Shown here piece by piece: positions 15,580 through 24,548 of a stretch of 64,000 bases of DNA. The notes under the pieces are model-generated. The model ran no database searches, was not told the DNA's origin, and saw only the letters and a program-made list of their open reading frames with translations. Source of the DNA: an uncultured Paracoccaceae bacterium (GTDB taxonomy: Bacteria; Pseudomonadota; Alphaproteobacteria; Rhodobacterales; Rhodobacteraceae); assembly GCA_913060475.1 (NCBI GenBank), contig CAJXSD010000006.1, positions 57,582 to 121,581 of the forward strand. The letters are read 5' to 3'. The stretch's first letter is position 1. Every line of letters starts with the position of its first letter. The position numbers were made by a program, and so were the translations under genes.

Positions 15580-17619
15580 TTATCCGCGACGACGTCTGCG
15601 GCGCGCGCCATCATCCCCGCCGCCGGTGTTAAACGACACCTGCGGTAATTCAACGATGCTGCGCAGATGGGCAAAGGGCGCGGTTTTATGCGGAATGGCA
15701 TTGGCGGCCACGAAATGGTCCTGAAATTTTGGCTCAATCGCGGTTTCGACCTTGGTGATATTGCGCACAGTTTGTTCGATGCGTGTGCGTGCGGCCACGT
15801 TGCACAGGGCAATTCGTGCGCCCGTGCCTGCGGCGTTGCCCGCCGATTGCACCTTGTCCAATGTCACGTCGGGGATCATGCCCAGCACCAATGCGTGTTT
15901 TGCCGAAATATGTGCCCCAAAGGCACCGGCCAGCACAACCCGATCGACTGCGTCGATGTCCATTTCATCCATCAACAAACGCGCCCCCGCATAAAGCGCG
16001 GATTTCGCCAGCTGAATGGCGCGAATGTCGCCTTGGGTGACGGTGATTTTGGGACCACCTTGGGCAGATGCATCATGGATGACATAGGAATATGTGCGCC
16101 CCTCGGCGACACTGCGCGGGGTGCCTGTGGCCTCGGGCGATCCGATCAGGCCGTTTTCATCCATCAATCCTGCGATGCGCAGTTCTGCCACTGCCTCGAT
16201 GATGCCGGACCCACAGATACCGGTGATTCCTGTGCTGGCGGTTGCCGCGTCAAATCCGTCCTCATCCGACCATAGGTCGCATCCGATGACGCGGAACCGC
16301 GGTTCTTTGGTGGTTGGGTCGATTTCGATGCGTTCAATGGCACCGGGGGCGGCGCGTTGACCGGAACTGATCTGTGCGCCCTCAAACGCGGGGCCGGTGG
16401 GCGATGAACAGGCCAGAACGCGCGTTTTATTGCCCAACAGCAATTCGGCATTGGTGCCCACATCGACGATCAACACCAGATCATCGGATTTATCGGGTTC
16501 CTCAGACAATGCAACGGCGGCGGCATCTGCGCCCACATGCCCCGCGATACAGGGCAGGATATAGCATTGGGTTGTGGCCAACAGATCGGTCAAATCCAGA
16601 TCACGCGCACTCAGATGCATCGCATCTGACGTTGCCAGGGCAAAGGGCGCCTGACCCAATTCCACCGGATCGACCCCCACCAACAGGTGGTGCATCACGG
16701 GGTTACACACAAACACGATTTCCAGAATTTGATGGGGCGACAATTCTGCCGATTGCGCAATATCCACGGCCAAGGTGTTGATCGCATCACGCACCGCGCG
16801 GGTCATTTCCTGATCGCCATTTTTGTTCATCATGGCATAGCTGACGCGGCTCATTAAATCTTCGCCAAATCGGATCTGCGGGTTCATTAGCCCCGAACTT
16901 TCGACCACTTCGCCGGTGACCAGATTGGTCAAATGCGCCGCAACCGTGGTGGACCCCAGATCAATGGCCAGACCATAGATGCCATCCTCGTATAATCCGG
17001 GCCATAGGTTAATGATTTTCGACTGATCAGACGCATGATCGCGATAAAGGGCGACGGTAATCTGCCAATTGCCTTTGCGCAAAACGGGCTGCAATTTGGT
17101 CAAAATTGGCAAATCGGCGGTCACACCCGTGATATCCCACTGATCCGCAAGCGCGCGTTTGACCCGTTCAAAATCGCCGGTGGGCGAATGCATGTCGGGT
17201 TCCTCGACTTCGATGAAAAACAGCCGTGTGGCTGGGTCCATTTCGATGACACGCGCGCTGGCCGCTTTGCGGACCACCTGTTTGTGGACCTGGCTTTCGG
17301 GGGGGACATCGATGACCACATCGCTTTGGATGGTGGCTTGGCATCCCAAACGCCGACCTGGTTTTAGCCCGCGTTTATCGTCATAGCGTTGTTCGACCGC
17401 ATTCCATTCCGACAGGGCCGTATCGGCCACTGTGACGCCGTGTTTGGAAAATTCGCCATAGGACGGCGTGATTTGGCATTTGCTGCAAATGCCGCGCCCG
17501 CCGCAAACACTGTCTAGATCAACGCCCAACTGACGGGCAGCGGTCAGAACTGGCGTGCCAACCGGAAAATGTCCCCGCTTGCCTGACGGGGTAAAGACGA
17601 CCAACGGATCTTTGCTCAT
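15580..17619 (-). CDS. Corrinoid-protein reductive activase (RamA/RACo-like, ASKHA domain)
   Basis: Encodes 679 aa. The N-terminal ~95 residues are a plant-type [2Fe-2S] ferredoxin domain (Cys39, Cys45, Cys48 in CGGRGICSKC and Cys93 in LGC). The rest is the DUF4445/ASKHA ATPase region with YGLAIDLGSTTVAAHL near 215, VLIVDVGTNAELLL and VLAGAFGAHI. Such proteins use ATP and low-potential electrons to return inactive Co(II) corrinoid proteins to Co(I). It is the natural partner of the methyltransferase at 2613, yet 11 kb away with carnitine genes between. The C-terminus ends in an Arg run (GGGDDGARRRRRRG) like that of the methyltransferase. Confidence 0.88.
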   Translation of the reverse strand: MSKDPLVVFTPSGKRGHFPVGTPVLTAARQLGVDLDSVCGGRGICSKCQITPSYGEFSKHGVTVADTALSEWNAVEQRYDDKRGLKPGRRLGCQATIQSDVVIDVPPESQVHKQVVRKAASARVIEMDPATRLFFIEVEEPDMHSPTGDFERVKRALADQWDITGVTADLPILTKLQPVLRKGNWQITVALYRDHASDQSKIINLWPGLYEDGIYGLAIDLGSTTVAAHLTNLVTGEVVESSGLMNPQIRFGEDLMSRVSYAMMNKNGDQEMTRAVRDAINTLAVDIAQSAELSPHQILEIVFVCNPVMHHLLVGVDPVELGQAPFALATSDAMHLSARDLDLTDLLATTQCYILPCIAGHVGADAAAVALSEEPDKSDDLVLIVDVGTNAELLLGNKTRVLACSSPTGPAFEGAQISSGQRAAPGAIERIEIDPTTKEPRFRVIGCDLWSDEDGFDAATASTGITGICGSGIIEAVAELRIAGLMDENGLIGSPEATGTPRSVAEGRTYSYVIHDASAQGGPKITVTQGDIRAIQLAKSALYAGARLLMDEMDIDAVDRVVLAGAFGAHISAKHALVLGMIPDVTLDKVQSAGNAAGTGARIALCNVAARTRIEQTVRNITKVETAIEPKFQDHFVAANAIPHKTAPFAHLRSIVELPQVSFNTGGGDDGARRRRRRG

Positions 17620-17718
17620 GATGGATGAATTCCCAAAGGTTTATTTTGCAATAACATAGCGGGATTGCGGACCAATGAAAGGCGTGATCCGTCATAATTT
17701 AGCCGATTGGCGGCATTT

Positions 17719-18273
17719 TTAGGATTGCGCGTCCGTGTCGGTAAACCGGACCTTGCCAATGTGGTCCAGATTGCGGTTTCGTTGTGCGAAATCAATGCCG
17801 TATCCGACGACAAATTCATCGGGAATTTCAAATCCGGTCCAGTCGGCCTTGACGTCCACTTCGCGGCGGGTGGGTTTATCCAGCAGGGCAATGGTTTTCA
17901 GACGCGCAGGATTGCGCGAATGCAGCAAATGCAACACGTGGCTTAGGGTGAAACCGGTATCAACGATATCCTCAACCACCAGTACATCGCGCCCCTCAAT
18001 CGCGCCGCGCAGATCCTTAAGGATGCGCACCTCGCGCGATGATTCCATGCCGTTCCCATAAGATGATGCCTCAAGGAAATCGACCTCGACGGGCAGGGGC
18101 AATTCGCGCACCAGATCGGCGATAAACACAAATGACCCGCGCAACAGCCCCACGACCACCAATTTATCGGTATCGGCAAATTCGGCCTGAATCTCTTTGC
18201 TAAGCGCTTCGATCCGGGCGGCAATCGCCTTGGCCGAGATTAATTCATCAATAACATATGGACGCTGCGACAT
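17719..18273 (-). CDS. hpt: Hypoxanthine phosphoribosyltransferase
   Basis: Encodes 184 aa. It salvages hypoxanthine (and guanine) with PRPP. The PRPP-binding signature [17 protein letters not shown] lies near residue 100, the flexible loop SSYGNG near 75 and [14 protein letters not shown] near 48. The start is placed at ATG 18273, after AAGGGGG, with [21 protein letters not shown] as usual for the family; upstream in-frame sequence is not conserved-looking. It is divergent from the gene at 18351. Confidence 0.93.
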   Translation of the reverse strand: MSQRPYVIDELISAKAIAARIEALSKEIQAEFADTDKLVVVGLLRGSFVFIADLVRELPLPVEVDFLEASSYGNGMESSREVRILKDLRGAIEGRDVLVVEDIVDTGFTLSHVLHLLHSRNPARLKTIALLDKPTRREVDVKADWTGFEIPDEFVVGYGIDFAQRNRNLDHIGKVRFTDTDAQS

Positions 18274-18350
18274 GGGACCCCCTTGATTTTCGGTGGCACT
18301 AAACCCTATTGAGGGGCAAGTGTCACGCAAAAAGAAACCAGTATCGCGAT

Positions 18351-18794
18351 ATGCCCACACATTCAGAAACCCGTCCCTTGCCCTATAGCGCGCAGCAAAT
18401 GTACGATCTGGTCAGTGATGTGGCCAGCTATCCCCAATTTCTGCCATGGTGCGCGGCGGCGCGGATCCGGTCTGTCACCCCCCAAGGCGACGCACAGGTG
18501 ATGGAGGCCGATCTGGTCATTTCGTTCAAGGTGTTTCGCGAACGCTTTGGCAGCCGCGTGGTTTTGTGGCCCGAGGATCGTAAAATTGACACCGAATATC
18601 TGGATGGCCCTTTCAAATATATGAAATCCTATTGGAAATTCGACGACACAGACACAGGCTGTGATGTCAGTTTTTTCGTGGATTTCGAATTCAAAAATGC
18701 CGTGTTGCAGGGCATTATTGGCGTCGTTTTTAATGAGGCGATGCAGCGTATTGTGCGTGCGTTCGAACAACGGGCCGCGGCACTGTATGGCTAG
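18351..18794 (+). CDS. RatA/COQ10-like START-domain protein
   Basis: Encodes 147 aa, beginning [34 protein letters not shown]. This is the signature of the COQ10/RatA (polyketide cyclase-like) family, which binds ubiquinone-like lipids. Mitochondrial COQ10 supports respiratory quinone function, and RatA of E. coli was described as a ribosome-assembly toxin. In alphaproteobacteria the COQ10 role is more plausible. The end [31 protein letters not shown] is typical. A bidirectional terminator lies just past the stop. Confidence 0.88.
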   Translation: MPTHSETRPLPYSAQQMYDLVSDVASYPQFLPWCAAARIRSVTPQGDAQVMEADLVISFKVFRERFGSRVVLWPEDRKIDTEYLDGPFKYMKSYWKFDDTDTGCDVSFFVDFEFKNAVLQGIIGVVFNEAMQRIVRAFEQRAAALYG

Positions 18795-18815
18795 ATTATC
18801 TGGCTAACCCATAAA

Positions 18816-18841
18816 AAATGGCCCCGCGGGTGGGGCCATTT
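18816..18841. terminator. Bidirectional terminator between coq10-like gene and amt
   Basis: AAATGGCCCC-GCGGGT-GGGGCCATTT is a 10-bp perfect stem between two convergent genes. A-rich sequence lies on one side and TTTGG on the other. Confidence 0.8.
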
Positions 18842-18858
18842 GGTATATATCTGTTGGA

Positions 18859-20040
18859 TCAGCTGTTCAGATCATAGGCACGTTCGCCATGTACGGATAA
18901 ATCCAGACCGTTGGTTTCGGTTTCCAAATCCACACGCAGCGGCGTGATGGCCGATACCAGTTTGATCAACACGACTGTGACCACGGCGGTAAAGACGCCC
19001 ACAATCAGCAATGCCCCAATCTGCGCGGTCCATGTGCCTTGGCCAAAGGCCGCGATCATCAGCGTGCCGAAAATACCGCCCACACCATGGACCGCGAATA
19101 CGTCCAATGTGTCGTCGATTTTCAATTTGTTGCGGATCAGGTTGACCGCCTCTTGGCACAATACCCCGGCGATGGCGCCGATGATCAATGCCTCAATGGG
19201 GCCAACGAAACCGGATGCGGGGGTGATGGAGGCCAAACCGGCAATGGTTCCTGTGACGATGCCCACCAAGGATGCCTTGCCATATTTGAATTTTTCCCAT
19301 GCCGCCCATGTCAGCGATGCGGTTGCCGCTGAAATATGGGTCACGGTCAGCGCCATCGCCGCCCCGCCATCTGCGGCCAGCTGCGATCCACCGTTGAACC
19401 CGAACCAGCCAACCCACAGCATCCCTGCGCCAATCATGACATAGCCGGGGTTGTGCGGGGGCACGGTACGGTTTTTGCGGGGGCCTAGGAACATCGCGAT
19501 CAGCAACGCGGCCAAACCTGCGGTTTCGTGAACAACGATGCCGCCCGCAAAATCGCGCGTACCCGTGTCACCAAAAATACCACCATCGGCCAAAAATCCG
19601 CCGCCCCAAATCCAATGCACCACCGGCGCATAGCACAGCAGCATCCACAGCCCCGAAAACACCAGAACAAACCCAAATCCAACCCGTTCCACATAGGCGC
19701 CCACAATCAAGGCGGGCGTGATGACCGCGAATGTCATCTGGAACGCAAAAAACAGGATTTCGGGTAGGGTGCCAGACAGGCTGTCGACATCGACGCCCAT
19801 CAAAAACGCTTTGTCCAATCCGCCCCAATATCCTGATGCGCCGGGCCCAAAGGCGATGGTATAGCCAAAGGCCAGCCAAAGAACGCTCATCAAGGCGGCG
19901 ATGGAATAGACCTGCATAAAGACGGACAACACGTTGCGTCCACGCACCAAGCCGCCGTAAAACAATGCCAGTCCGGGCAGTGACATAAACAGCACCAGTG
20001 CTGTGGCGACGATGATCCATGCGGTATCTGCTGGGTTCAT
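18859..20040 (-). CDS. amt: Ammonium transporter (Amt/Mep)
   Basis: Encodes 393 aa with about eleven hydrophobic helices. It conducts NH3/NH4+ across the inner membrane. Motifs are LFYGGLVRGRNVLSV near residue 30, FAFQMTFAVITPALIVGA near 95, DFAGGIVVHETAGLAALL near 165 (first pore His) and FAVHGVGGIFGTLM near 315 (second pore His). The N-terminus has no cleavable signal, unlike AmtB of E. coli. No glnK gene adjoins it, which is unusual. It lies near, but not in, the ntr operon. The 138-bp upstream gap should carry its promoter. Confidence 0.93.
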   Translation of the reverse strand: MNPADTAWIIVATALVLFMSLPGLALFYGGLVRGRNVLSVFMQVYSIAALMSVLWLAFGYTIAFGPGASGYWGGLDKAFLMGVDVDSLSGTLPEILFFAFQMTFAVITPALIVGAYVERVGFGFVLVFSGLWMLLCYAPVVHWIWGGGFLADGGIFGDTGTRDFAGGIVVHETAGLAALLIAMFLGPRKNRTVPPHNPGYVMIGAGMLWVGWFGFNGGSQLAADGGAAMALTVTHISAATASLTWAAWEKFKYGKASLVGIVTGTIAGLASITPASGFVGPIEALIIGAIAGVLCQEAVNLIRNKLKIDDTLDVFAVHGVGGIFGTLMIAAFGQGTWTAQIGALLIVGVFTAVVTVVLIKLVSAITPLRVDLETETNGLDLSVHGERAYDLNS

Positions 20041-20178
20041 TTTTTCATCCTCTTATCTGTTTGCCCGCGGTTTGATCGAATTGGGATGAAAAACAAAGCG
20101 TTTGCTGAATTTTAAGGCACATAAATTCCGACGCTTTATCGAAGCGCCTAAAATTTAGTCACAATTTTTTACGTCTGG

Positions 20179-20694
20179 CTATTTATCATGCGTTTCGTGT
20201 TTACGCAGATGGTCCAAAATCAAACCCAACGCATGCCGGGTTGCCGCGCGGCGCACCGTGTCACGGCCCAGTGCGGTGAATTCGATGGTTTCGCTGATCA
20301 GCGTGACGTTTGTTGCAAGGGCAAAGCATACGCGCCCTTCAGGTTTGTGATCTGATCCGCCGGGACCGGCAATGCCCGTGGTGGCAATGGCCAAGGTCGC
20401 ATCCGATTGCGCCAGTGCGCCGCGGGCCATGTGCTGTGCCGTTTCTTCGGACACAGCCCCAAATTCGGCCAAGGTGTCGCCCGGTACCCCCAGCATCGCC
20501 ATTTTTGCCGCATTGGAGTAGGTGACAAACCCGCGATCAAAGATGGCCGAGGATCCCGCAACATCGGTGATCGCGGCCGATACCATGCCGCCCGTGCAGC
20601 TTTCTGCTGTGGCGATCATGTGACCTGCCGCGCGGGCAAGGTGTAAAATTTCGGCCACTGGGGATGTGGTTATTGGGGGTGTACTCTGTGCCAT
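20179..20694 (-). CDS. pncC: Nicotinamide-nucleotide amidohydrolase (CinA C-terminal domain)
   Basis: Encodes 171 aa. It is the stand-alone CinA C-terminal domain, which deamidates nicotinamide mononucleotide in pyridine nucleotide recycling. Motifs are IATAESCTGGMVSAAITDVAGSS near residue 30, GFVTYSNAAKMAMLGV, VSEETAQHMARGA and IATTGIAGPGG. The ATG at 20694 overlaps the pgpA stop by one base (TGATG), so translation is coupled; a GTG one codon earlier is possible. It is the last gene of the ispD-ispF-pgpA-pncC operon. Confidence 0.92.
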   Translation of the reverse strand: MAQSTPPITTSPVAEILHLARAAGHMIATAESCTGGMVSAAITDVAGSSAIFDRGFVTYSNAAKMAMLGVPGDTLAEFGAVSEETAQHMARGALAQSDATLAIATTGIAGPGGSDHKPEGRVCFALATNVTLISETIEFTALGRDTVRRAATRHALGLILDHLRKHETHDK

Positions 20695-21179
20695 CACATC
20701 ACCGCATGCGAGAGGCCAGCCAAGATAACCACACCCACGGCGGCAAATACGCCTGCAATCACGTCATCCAACATCACGCCCAGCGCATCACCGCGCCGAT
20801 CGGCCCAGCCAATGGGCCCGGGTTTGGTGATGTCAAACAGCCGAAACAGAACAAATGCCGCGACCCAGCCGGGCCATAATGCGGTGACATCGGCCCCAAC
20901 CTGATGCGCCCCGATCATCACGGGCCACAGCGCGATCCATTGGCCTGCAACCTCGTCAATGACGATATAGGATGGGTCGTGATCCTCGGCCCCTTGGGTG
21001 TGGACAGATGTGGCCCACCAGCCGATGAAAAAAACCGCAACCGTTGCGGCCAGAAATCCCCAGACCCCAATGGCATAAAAAACGCCCAGTGCCGCGGGCA
21101 GGGCGGCCAATGATCCCCATGTGCCTGGGGCGGGGCGCAGGCGGCCTGCGCCGAAAAATGTTGTGATCACGCCAATCAT
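20694..21179 (-). CDS. pgpA: Phosphatidylglycerophosphatase A
   Basis: Encodes 161 aa. It dephosphorylates phosphatidylglycerol phosphate at the inner membrane. The start [24 protein letters not shown], the acidic [17 protein letters not shown] near residue 70, [18 protein letters not shown] and VMLDDVIAG mark PgpA, with hydrophobic helices between them. Its ATG overlaps the ispF stop by four bases, placing it firmly in the operon. Confidence 0.94.
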   Translation of the reverse strand: MIGVITTFFGAGRLRPAPGTWGSLAALPAALGVFYAIGVWGFLAATVAVFFIGWWATSVHTQGAEDHDPSYIVIDEVAGQWIALWPVMIGAHQVGADVTALWPGWVAAFVLFRLFDITKPGPIGWADRRGDALGVMLDDVIAGVFAAVGVVILAGLSHAVM

Positions 21180-21655
21180 GGTTTCACCAAGGCGCAGGTG
21201 GCGATGCTTGCGATGCCTTCTTGGCGACCGGTAAAGCCCAGTTGTTCCGATGTGGTCGCCTTTACGCTGACACGGCTGGTCTCAATTCCCAAGATATCGG
21301 CGATCCTTTGGCCCATTGCATCCGCATGTGGCCCGATCTTGGGCAGTTCACAGACCAATGTGCAGTCGACGTTGGAAATCTGAAACCCCATGGTTTGGGC
21401 TAGCTGACCGGCATGGCGCAGGAAAATGTCACTGGCCGCGCCTTTCCATTGGGGATCACTGGGGGAGAAATGACGCCCGATATCGCCCTGTGCCAAGGCG
21501 CCATAGATCGCATCGGTAATGGCATGCATGCCCACATCGGCGTCTGAATGACCCTTTAGCGCGGCGGTATGCGGGATTTTCACGCCGCACAGGATGACAT
21601 GATCGCCCTGTTCAAAGGCATGCACATCGTATCCGTTTCCTAGTCTGATATCCAT
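21176..21655 (-). CDS. ispF: 2-C-methyl-D-erythritol 2,4-cyclodiphosphate synthase
   Basis: Encodes 159 aa. It is the fifth step of the MEP isoprenoid pathway. It has [11 protein letters not shown] (metal ligands Asp and His), [31 protein letters not shown], and the end [28 protein letters not shown]. The length is normal. It starts one base after the ispD stop and in another frame, whereas many alphaproteobacteria have the two activities fused as IspDF. Confidence 0.96.
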   Translation of the reverse strand: MDIRLGNGYDVHAFEQGDHVILCGVKIPHTAALKGHSDADVGMHAITDAIYGALAQGDIGRHFSPSDPQWKGAASDIFLRHAGQLAQTMGFQISNVDCTLVCELPKIGPHADAMGQRIADILGIETSRVSVKATTSEQLGFTGRQEGIASIATCALVKP

Positions 21656-21656
21656 T

Positions 21657-22313
21657 TTACTGTCGTGTCCTTAGTATATGCGCAGCACGGGTGAAATCCT
21701 GTGGTGTCGTTATTTTTATGTTATCCTCGGATCCGGCGACAACCCGAACGGCTAATCCCGCGCGGCGGGCAATGTCGACGTCATCGGCCGCTTGGGCGTC
21801 TTGGATCTGGGTATGGGCATCGCGGATGGGGGCGTAATGAAACCCTTGGGGGGTTTGCGCGCGCATCAATCCATCGCGGGGTGTGGTGCCCGTCACATGG
21901 TCGCCCTGCGTTGTCCACAGGGCATCGACCACCGCAATGCCGGGGGCGGCGGCTGGTCCGTCCTGCAGGGCCGCAATCACGCGATCGATCACATCATGGG
22001 TCACACAGGCGCGTGCCGCATCATGGATCAACACATAATCTGGGGCACTGTCGGCTAGGGCGGCCAATCCTGCGCGCACCGATGCGGCCCGTGTGGCCCC
22101 GCCTTGGGTCAGGATCAGGGTGGGATCGGTCAATTGGGCGAAATCATCGGCATGCAGCACGACCACGATTTGTCCAATGCCGGGATGGCTGCGAAAGGCA
22201 TCAATCGTCCAATCAATCACACGTTTGTCGCACAGGGATTGCCATTGTTTGGGTATGTCCCCGCCGGCCCGCAACCCGCGGCCCGCTGCGACAATGATTG
22301 CGGCAATTTTCAT
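21657..22313 (-). CDS. ispD: 2-C-methyl-D-erythritol 4-phosphate cytidylyltransferase
   Basis: Encodes 218 aa. It couples CTP to methylerythritol 4-phosphate. The CTP loop is [21 protein letters not shown] near residue 5, followed by [17 protein letters not shown] near 105, and AQTPQGFHY near 150. The loop GRGLRAGGD departs from the common G-x-G-x-R-M pattern, having Leu before Arg, but key basic residues are present. First gene of the operon with ispF, pgpA and pncC; divergent from dusB. Confidence 0.94.
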   Translation of the reverse strand: MKIAAIIVAAGRGLRAGGDIPKQWQSLCDKRVIDWTIDAFRSHPGIGQIVVVLHADDFAQLTDPTLILTQGGATRAASVRAGLAALADSAPDYVLIHDAARACVTHDVIDRVIAALQDGPAAAPGIAVVDALWTTQGDHVTGTTPRDGLMRAQTPQGFHYAPIRDAHTQIQDAQAADDVDIARRAGLAVRVVAGSEDNIKITTPQDFTRAAHILRTRQ

Positions 22314-22489
22314 GTTGAAATCTCGTGTTGTGCGTTGCCAATGTTTTAGCGGGCGGGCGGGGTGATGACAACCACCCTTGTAATTTGATTAAAAATTAGG
22401 CAAAATATATGCTTCTGGTTAAAAAAGGGGCAATACCCCTTGTTCTTGGGCCACGCTGCCCGTATCACTGCAAAAAAAGAGGAGTTTTT

Positions 22490-23467
22490 GTGTCCATTTC
22501 GCTTGGCTCAACGGTGTTGTCGCCCCCTGTGTTTTTGGCCCCGCTGGCGGGGATCACAGATTTGCCGTTTCGCAATCTGGTGTCACGCTTTGGCGCGGGT
22601 CTGGTGGTCAGTGAAATGGTGGCCAGCCAAGAAATGGTGCAAAACAAACCCGCGGCCCGTGAACGCGCCGAATTGGGGTTTGATGCGGAAAATACATCCG
22701 TTCAAATCGCAGGGCGCGACGCCTATTGGATGGCCGAGGCGGCCAAATTGATCGCAGACAATGGCGCCAGTATCATTGACATCAACATGGGCTGCCCCGC
22801 GAAAAAGGTAACCAGCGGGTATTCGGGGTCAGCCTTGATGCGCGATCTGGATCATGCCGTATCGCTGGTTGATGCGGTCGTCGCGGCGGTTGATATCCCC
22901 GTGACGCTGAAAATGCGCTTGGGCTGGGATGAGGACACACAAAACGCGCCCGAACTGGCGCGCCGTGCGGAACAGGCGGGCGTGCGCATGGTGACGGTGC
23001 ACGGGCGCACGCGGTGTCAATTTTACAAAGGCGCCGCTAACTGGTCCGCAATTGCGCGGGTAAAACAGGCCGTGTCGGTCCCTGTAATTGCCAACGGCGA
23101 TATCACCGATCCCACCACAGCGCGGGACGCGATGCAGGCATCGGGCGCAGATGGTGTCATGGTGGGCCGTGGGGCGCAGGGGCGGCCGTGGGTTTTGGCG
23201 CAGATTGCGCATAATCTGTTTGACACGCCCGCACCAACCATCCCCCAAGGCGCGGATCTGGTTGATATGGTGTTGCAGCATTACAGCGACATGATTTCGT
23301 TTTATGGCCGTGATTTCGGCCAGCGCGTAGCGCGCAAACATCTGGGATGGTACATGGATGACGCCCAAACACCCAAGGCGTTGCGCACCGAAATTTTGAC
23401 GCAATCCGACCCCGATATTGTTTTGTCCCAAATCCCATCTGCCCTAACCGAGAGGTATGCCGCATGA
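22490..23467 (+). CDS. dusB: tRNA-dihydrouridine synthase B
   Basis: Encodes 325 aa. It is a flavin enzyme that reduces uridine in the tRNA D-loop. LAPLAGITDLPFRNLV near residue 20, INMGCPAKKVTSGYSGSALMRD near 100 (catalytic Cys), LKMRLGWDE, VHGRTRCQFYKG and VMVGRGAQGRPWV are all present. The start is GTG 22490, because AGAGGAG lies 6 nt upstream; the 27 codons before it are not family sequence. It heads the nitrogen-control operon, as in most alphaproteobacteria, and overlaps ntrB by 4 bp. Confidence 0.95.
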   Translation: MSISLGSTVLSPPVFLAPLAGITDLPFRNLVSRFGAGLVVSEMVASQEMVQNKPAARERAELGFDAENTSVQIAGRDAYWMAEAAKLIADNGASIIDINMGCPAKKVTSGYSGSALMRDLDHAVSLVDAVVAAVDIPVTLKMRLGWDEDTQNAPELARRAEQAGVRMVTVHGRTRCQFYKGAANWSAIARVKQAVSVPVIANGDITDPTTARDAMQASGADGVMVGRGAQGRPWVLAQIAHNLFDTPAPTIPQGADLVDMVLQHYSDMISFYGRDFGQRVARKHLGWYMDDAQTPKALRTEILTQSDPDIVLSQIPSALTERYAA

Positions 23468-24546
23468 CACATCCGGCGTTGGATCATATTTGGGCGTCCT
23501 TGCCTGTGCCGGCCATTTTGTTGGATGATCAAGACCGCATCGCAGAAATCAATTCCGCTGCCGAGGGGTTTTTGAACGCCTCGAACAAATCGATACAGGG
23601 CCAGCCGGTGTTTGACAAAATCATGGTCGATGCCCCGCTAGAGGAAAGCTATGCCCGCGCGAAATCCCATCAAACGCCGCTGTTTGTAAATGACGTGGAT
23701 GTGGGCACGGGCGATCGTGCGCCGTTGCAATGCAATCTGAAATTTGCCCCTGTGAACGGCGCGGCTGGGTTTATGGTGTTGCTGATCGCACCGCGCGAAT
23801 TGGCGGGCCGGATGACGCAAACACATTCGGTCAAATCGGCCGCGAAATCCGCAATCGGAATGGCGGAAATGCTGGCCCATGAAATCAAAAACCCACTGGC
23901 CGGGATCACAGGTGCGGCGCAGCTGTTGTCGATGGGGCTGGAGCCTAAGGATTTGGAATTAACCGATTTGATCGTGGCCGAAACCCGTCGCATTGTAAAA
24001 TTGCTGGAACAGGTGGAACAATTCGGCAATCTGCGTGCGCCCAATCGCGGCCCTGTGAACATTCACGATATTTTGGATCGTGCGCGGCGGTCAGCCGTAT
24101 TGGGCTTTGGCGCGCATATGACCATCATCGAGGATTACGATCCATCCCTGCCGCCGGCCTTTGGGGATGGGGATCAGCTGTTGCAGGTTCTGTTGAACCT
24201 GATCAAAAACGCATCCGAGGCGAACCCAGCGGGTGGTACAATTCGGCTGCGCACGTTCTACGAGCATTCATTTCGCTTGCGCCGGTCTGATGGGTCGGGC
24301 CAGGCATTGCCGCTGCAACTGGAGATTATCGATGATGGTCCCGGTCTGCCCCCTGAAATCAAGGATGACATTTTCGATCCCTTTGTGTCGGGGCGGGAAA
24401 ACGGCACCGGACTGGGTTTGGCGCTGGCGTCAAAAATCATATCAGACCATGACGGTTGGATATCGGTAAATTCGGTTCCGGGTCGGACGGTGTTTCGCAT
24501 ATCGCTCCCTTTGGTTCCGCGCAGCACATCACGTGAAAGGACATAA
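23464..24546 (+). CDS. ntrB: Nitrogen regulation sensor kinase NtrB
   Basis: Encodes 360 aa. It is a cytosolic kinase/phosphatase of NtrC, governed in other bacteria by PII. N-terminal PAS domain (residues about 15-115), HisKA with the phosphorylated His in [20 protein letters not shown] near residue 140, and HATPase motifs [20 protein letters not shown] and [12 protein letters not shown]. There is no membrane segment. It is four-base coupled to dusB and 2 bp from ntrC. Confidence 0.95.
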   Translation: MTHPALDHIWASLPVPAILLDDQDRIAEINSAAEGFLNASNKSIQGQPVFDKIMVDAPLEESYARAKSHQTPLFVNDVDVGTGDRAPLQCNLKFAPVNGAAGFMVLLIAPRELAGRMTQTHSVKSAAKSAIGMAEMLAHEIKNPLAGITGAAQLLSMGLEPKDLELTDLIVAETRRIVKLLEQVEQFGNLRAPNRGPVNIHDILDRARRSAVLGFGAHMTIIEDYDPSLPPAFGDGDQLLQVLLNLIKNASEANPAGGTIRLRTFYEHSFRLRRSDGSGQALPLQLEIIDDGPGLPPEIKDDIFDPFVSGRENGTGLGLALASKIISDHDGWISVNSVPGRTVFRISLPLVPRSTSRERT

Positions 24547-24548
24547 CC

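Noticed and set aside
20090..20170. Possible hairpin CGCTT-TATCG-AAGCG between amt and pncC as a terminator or PII-related site
   Set aside because: The stem is only five base pairs and has no proper T-tract; no NtrC-type site could be recognised.
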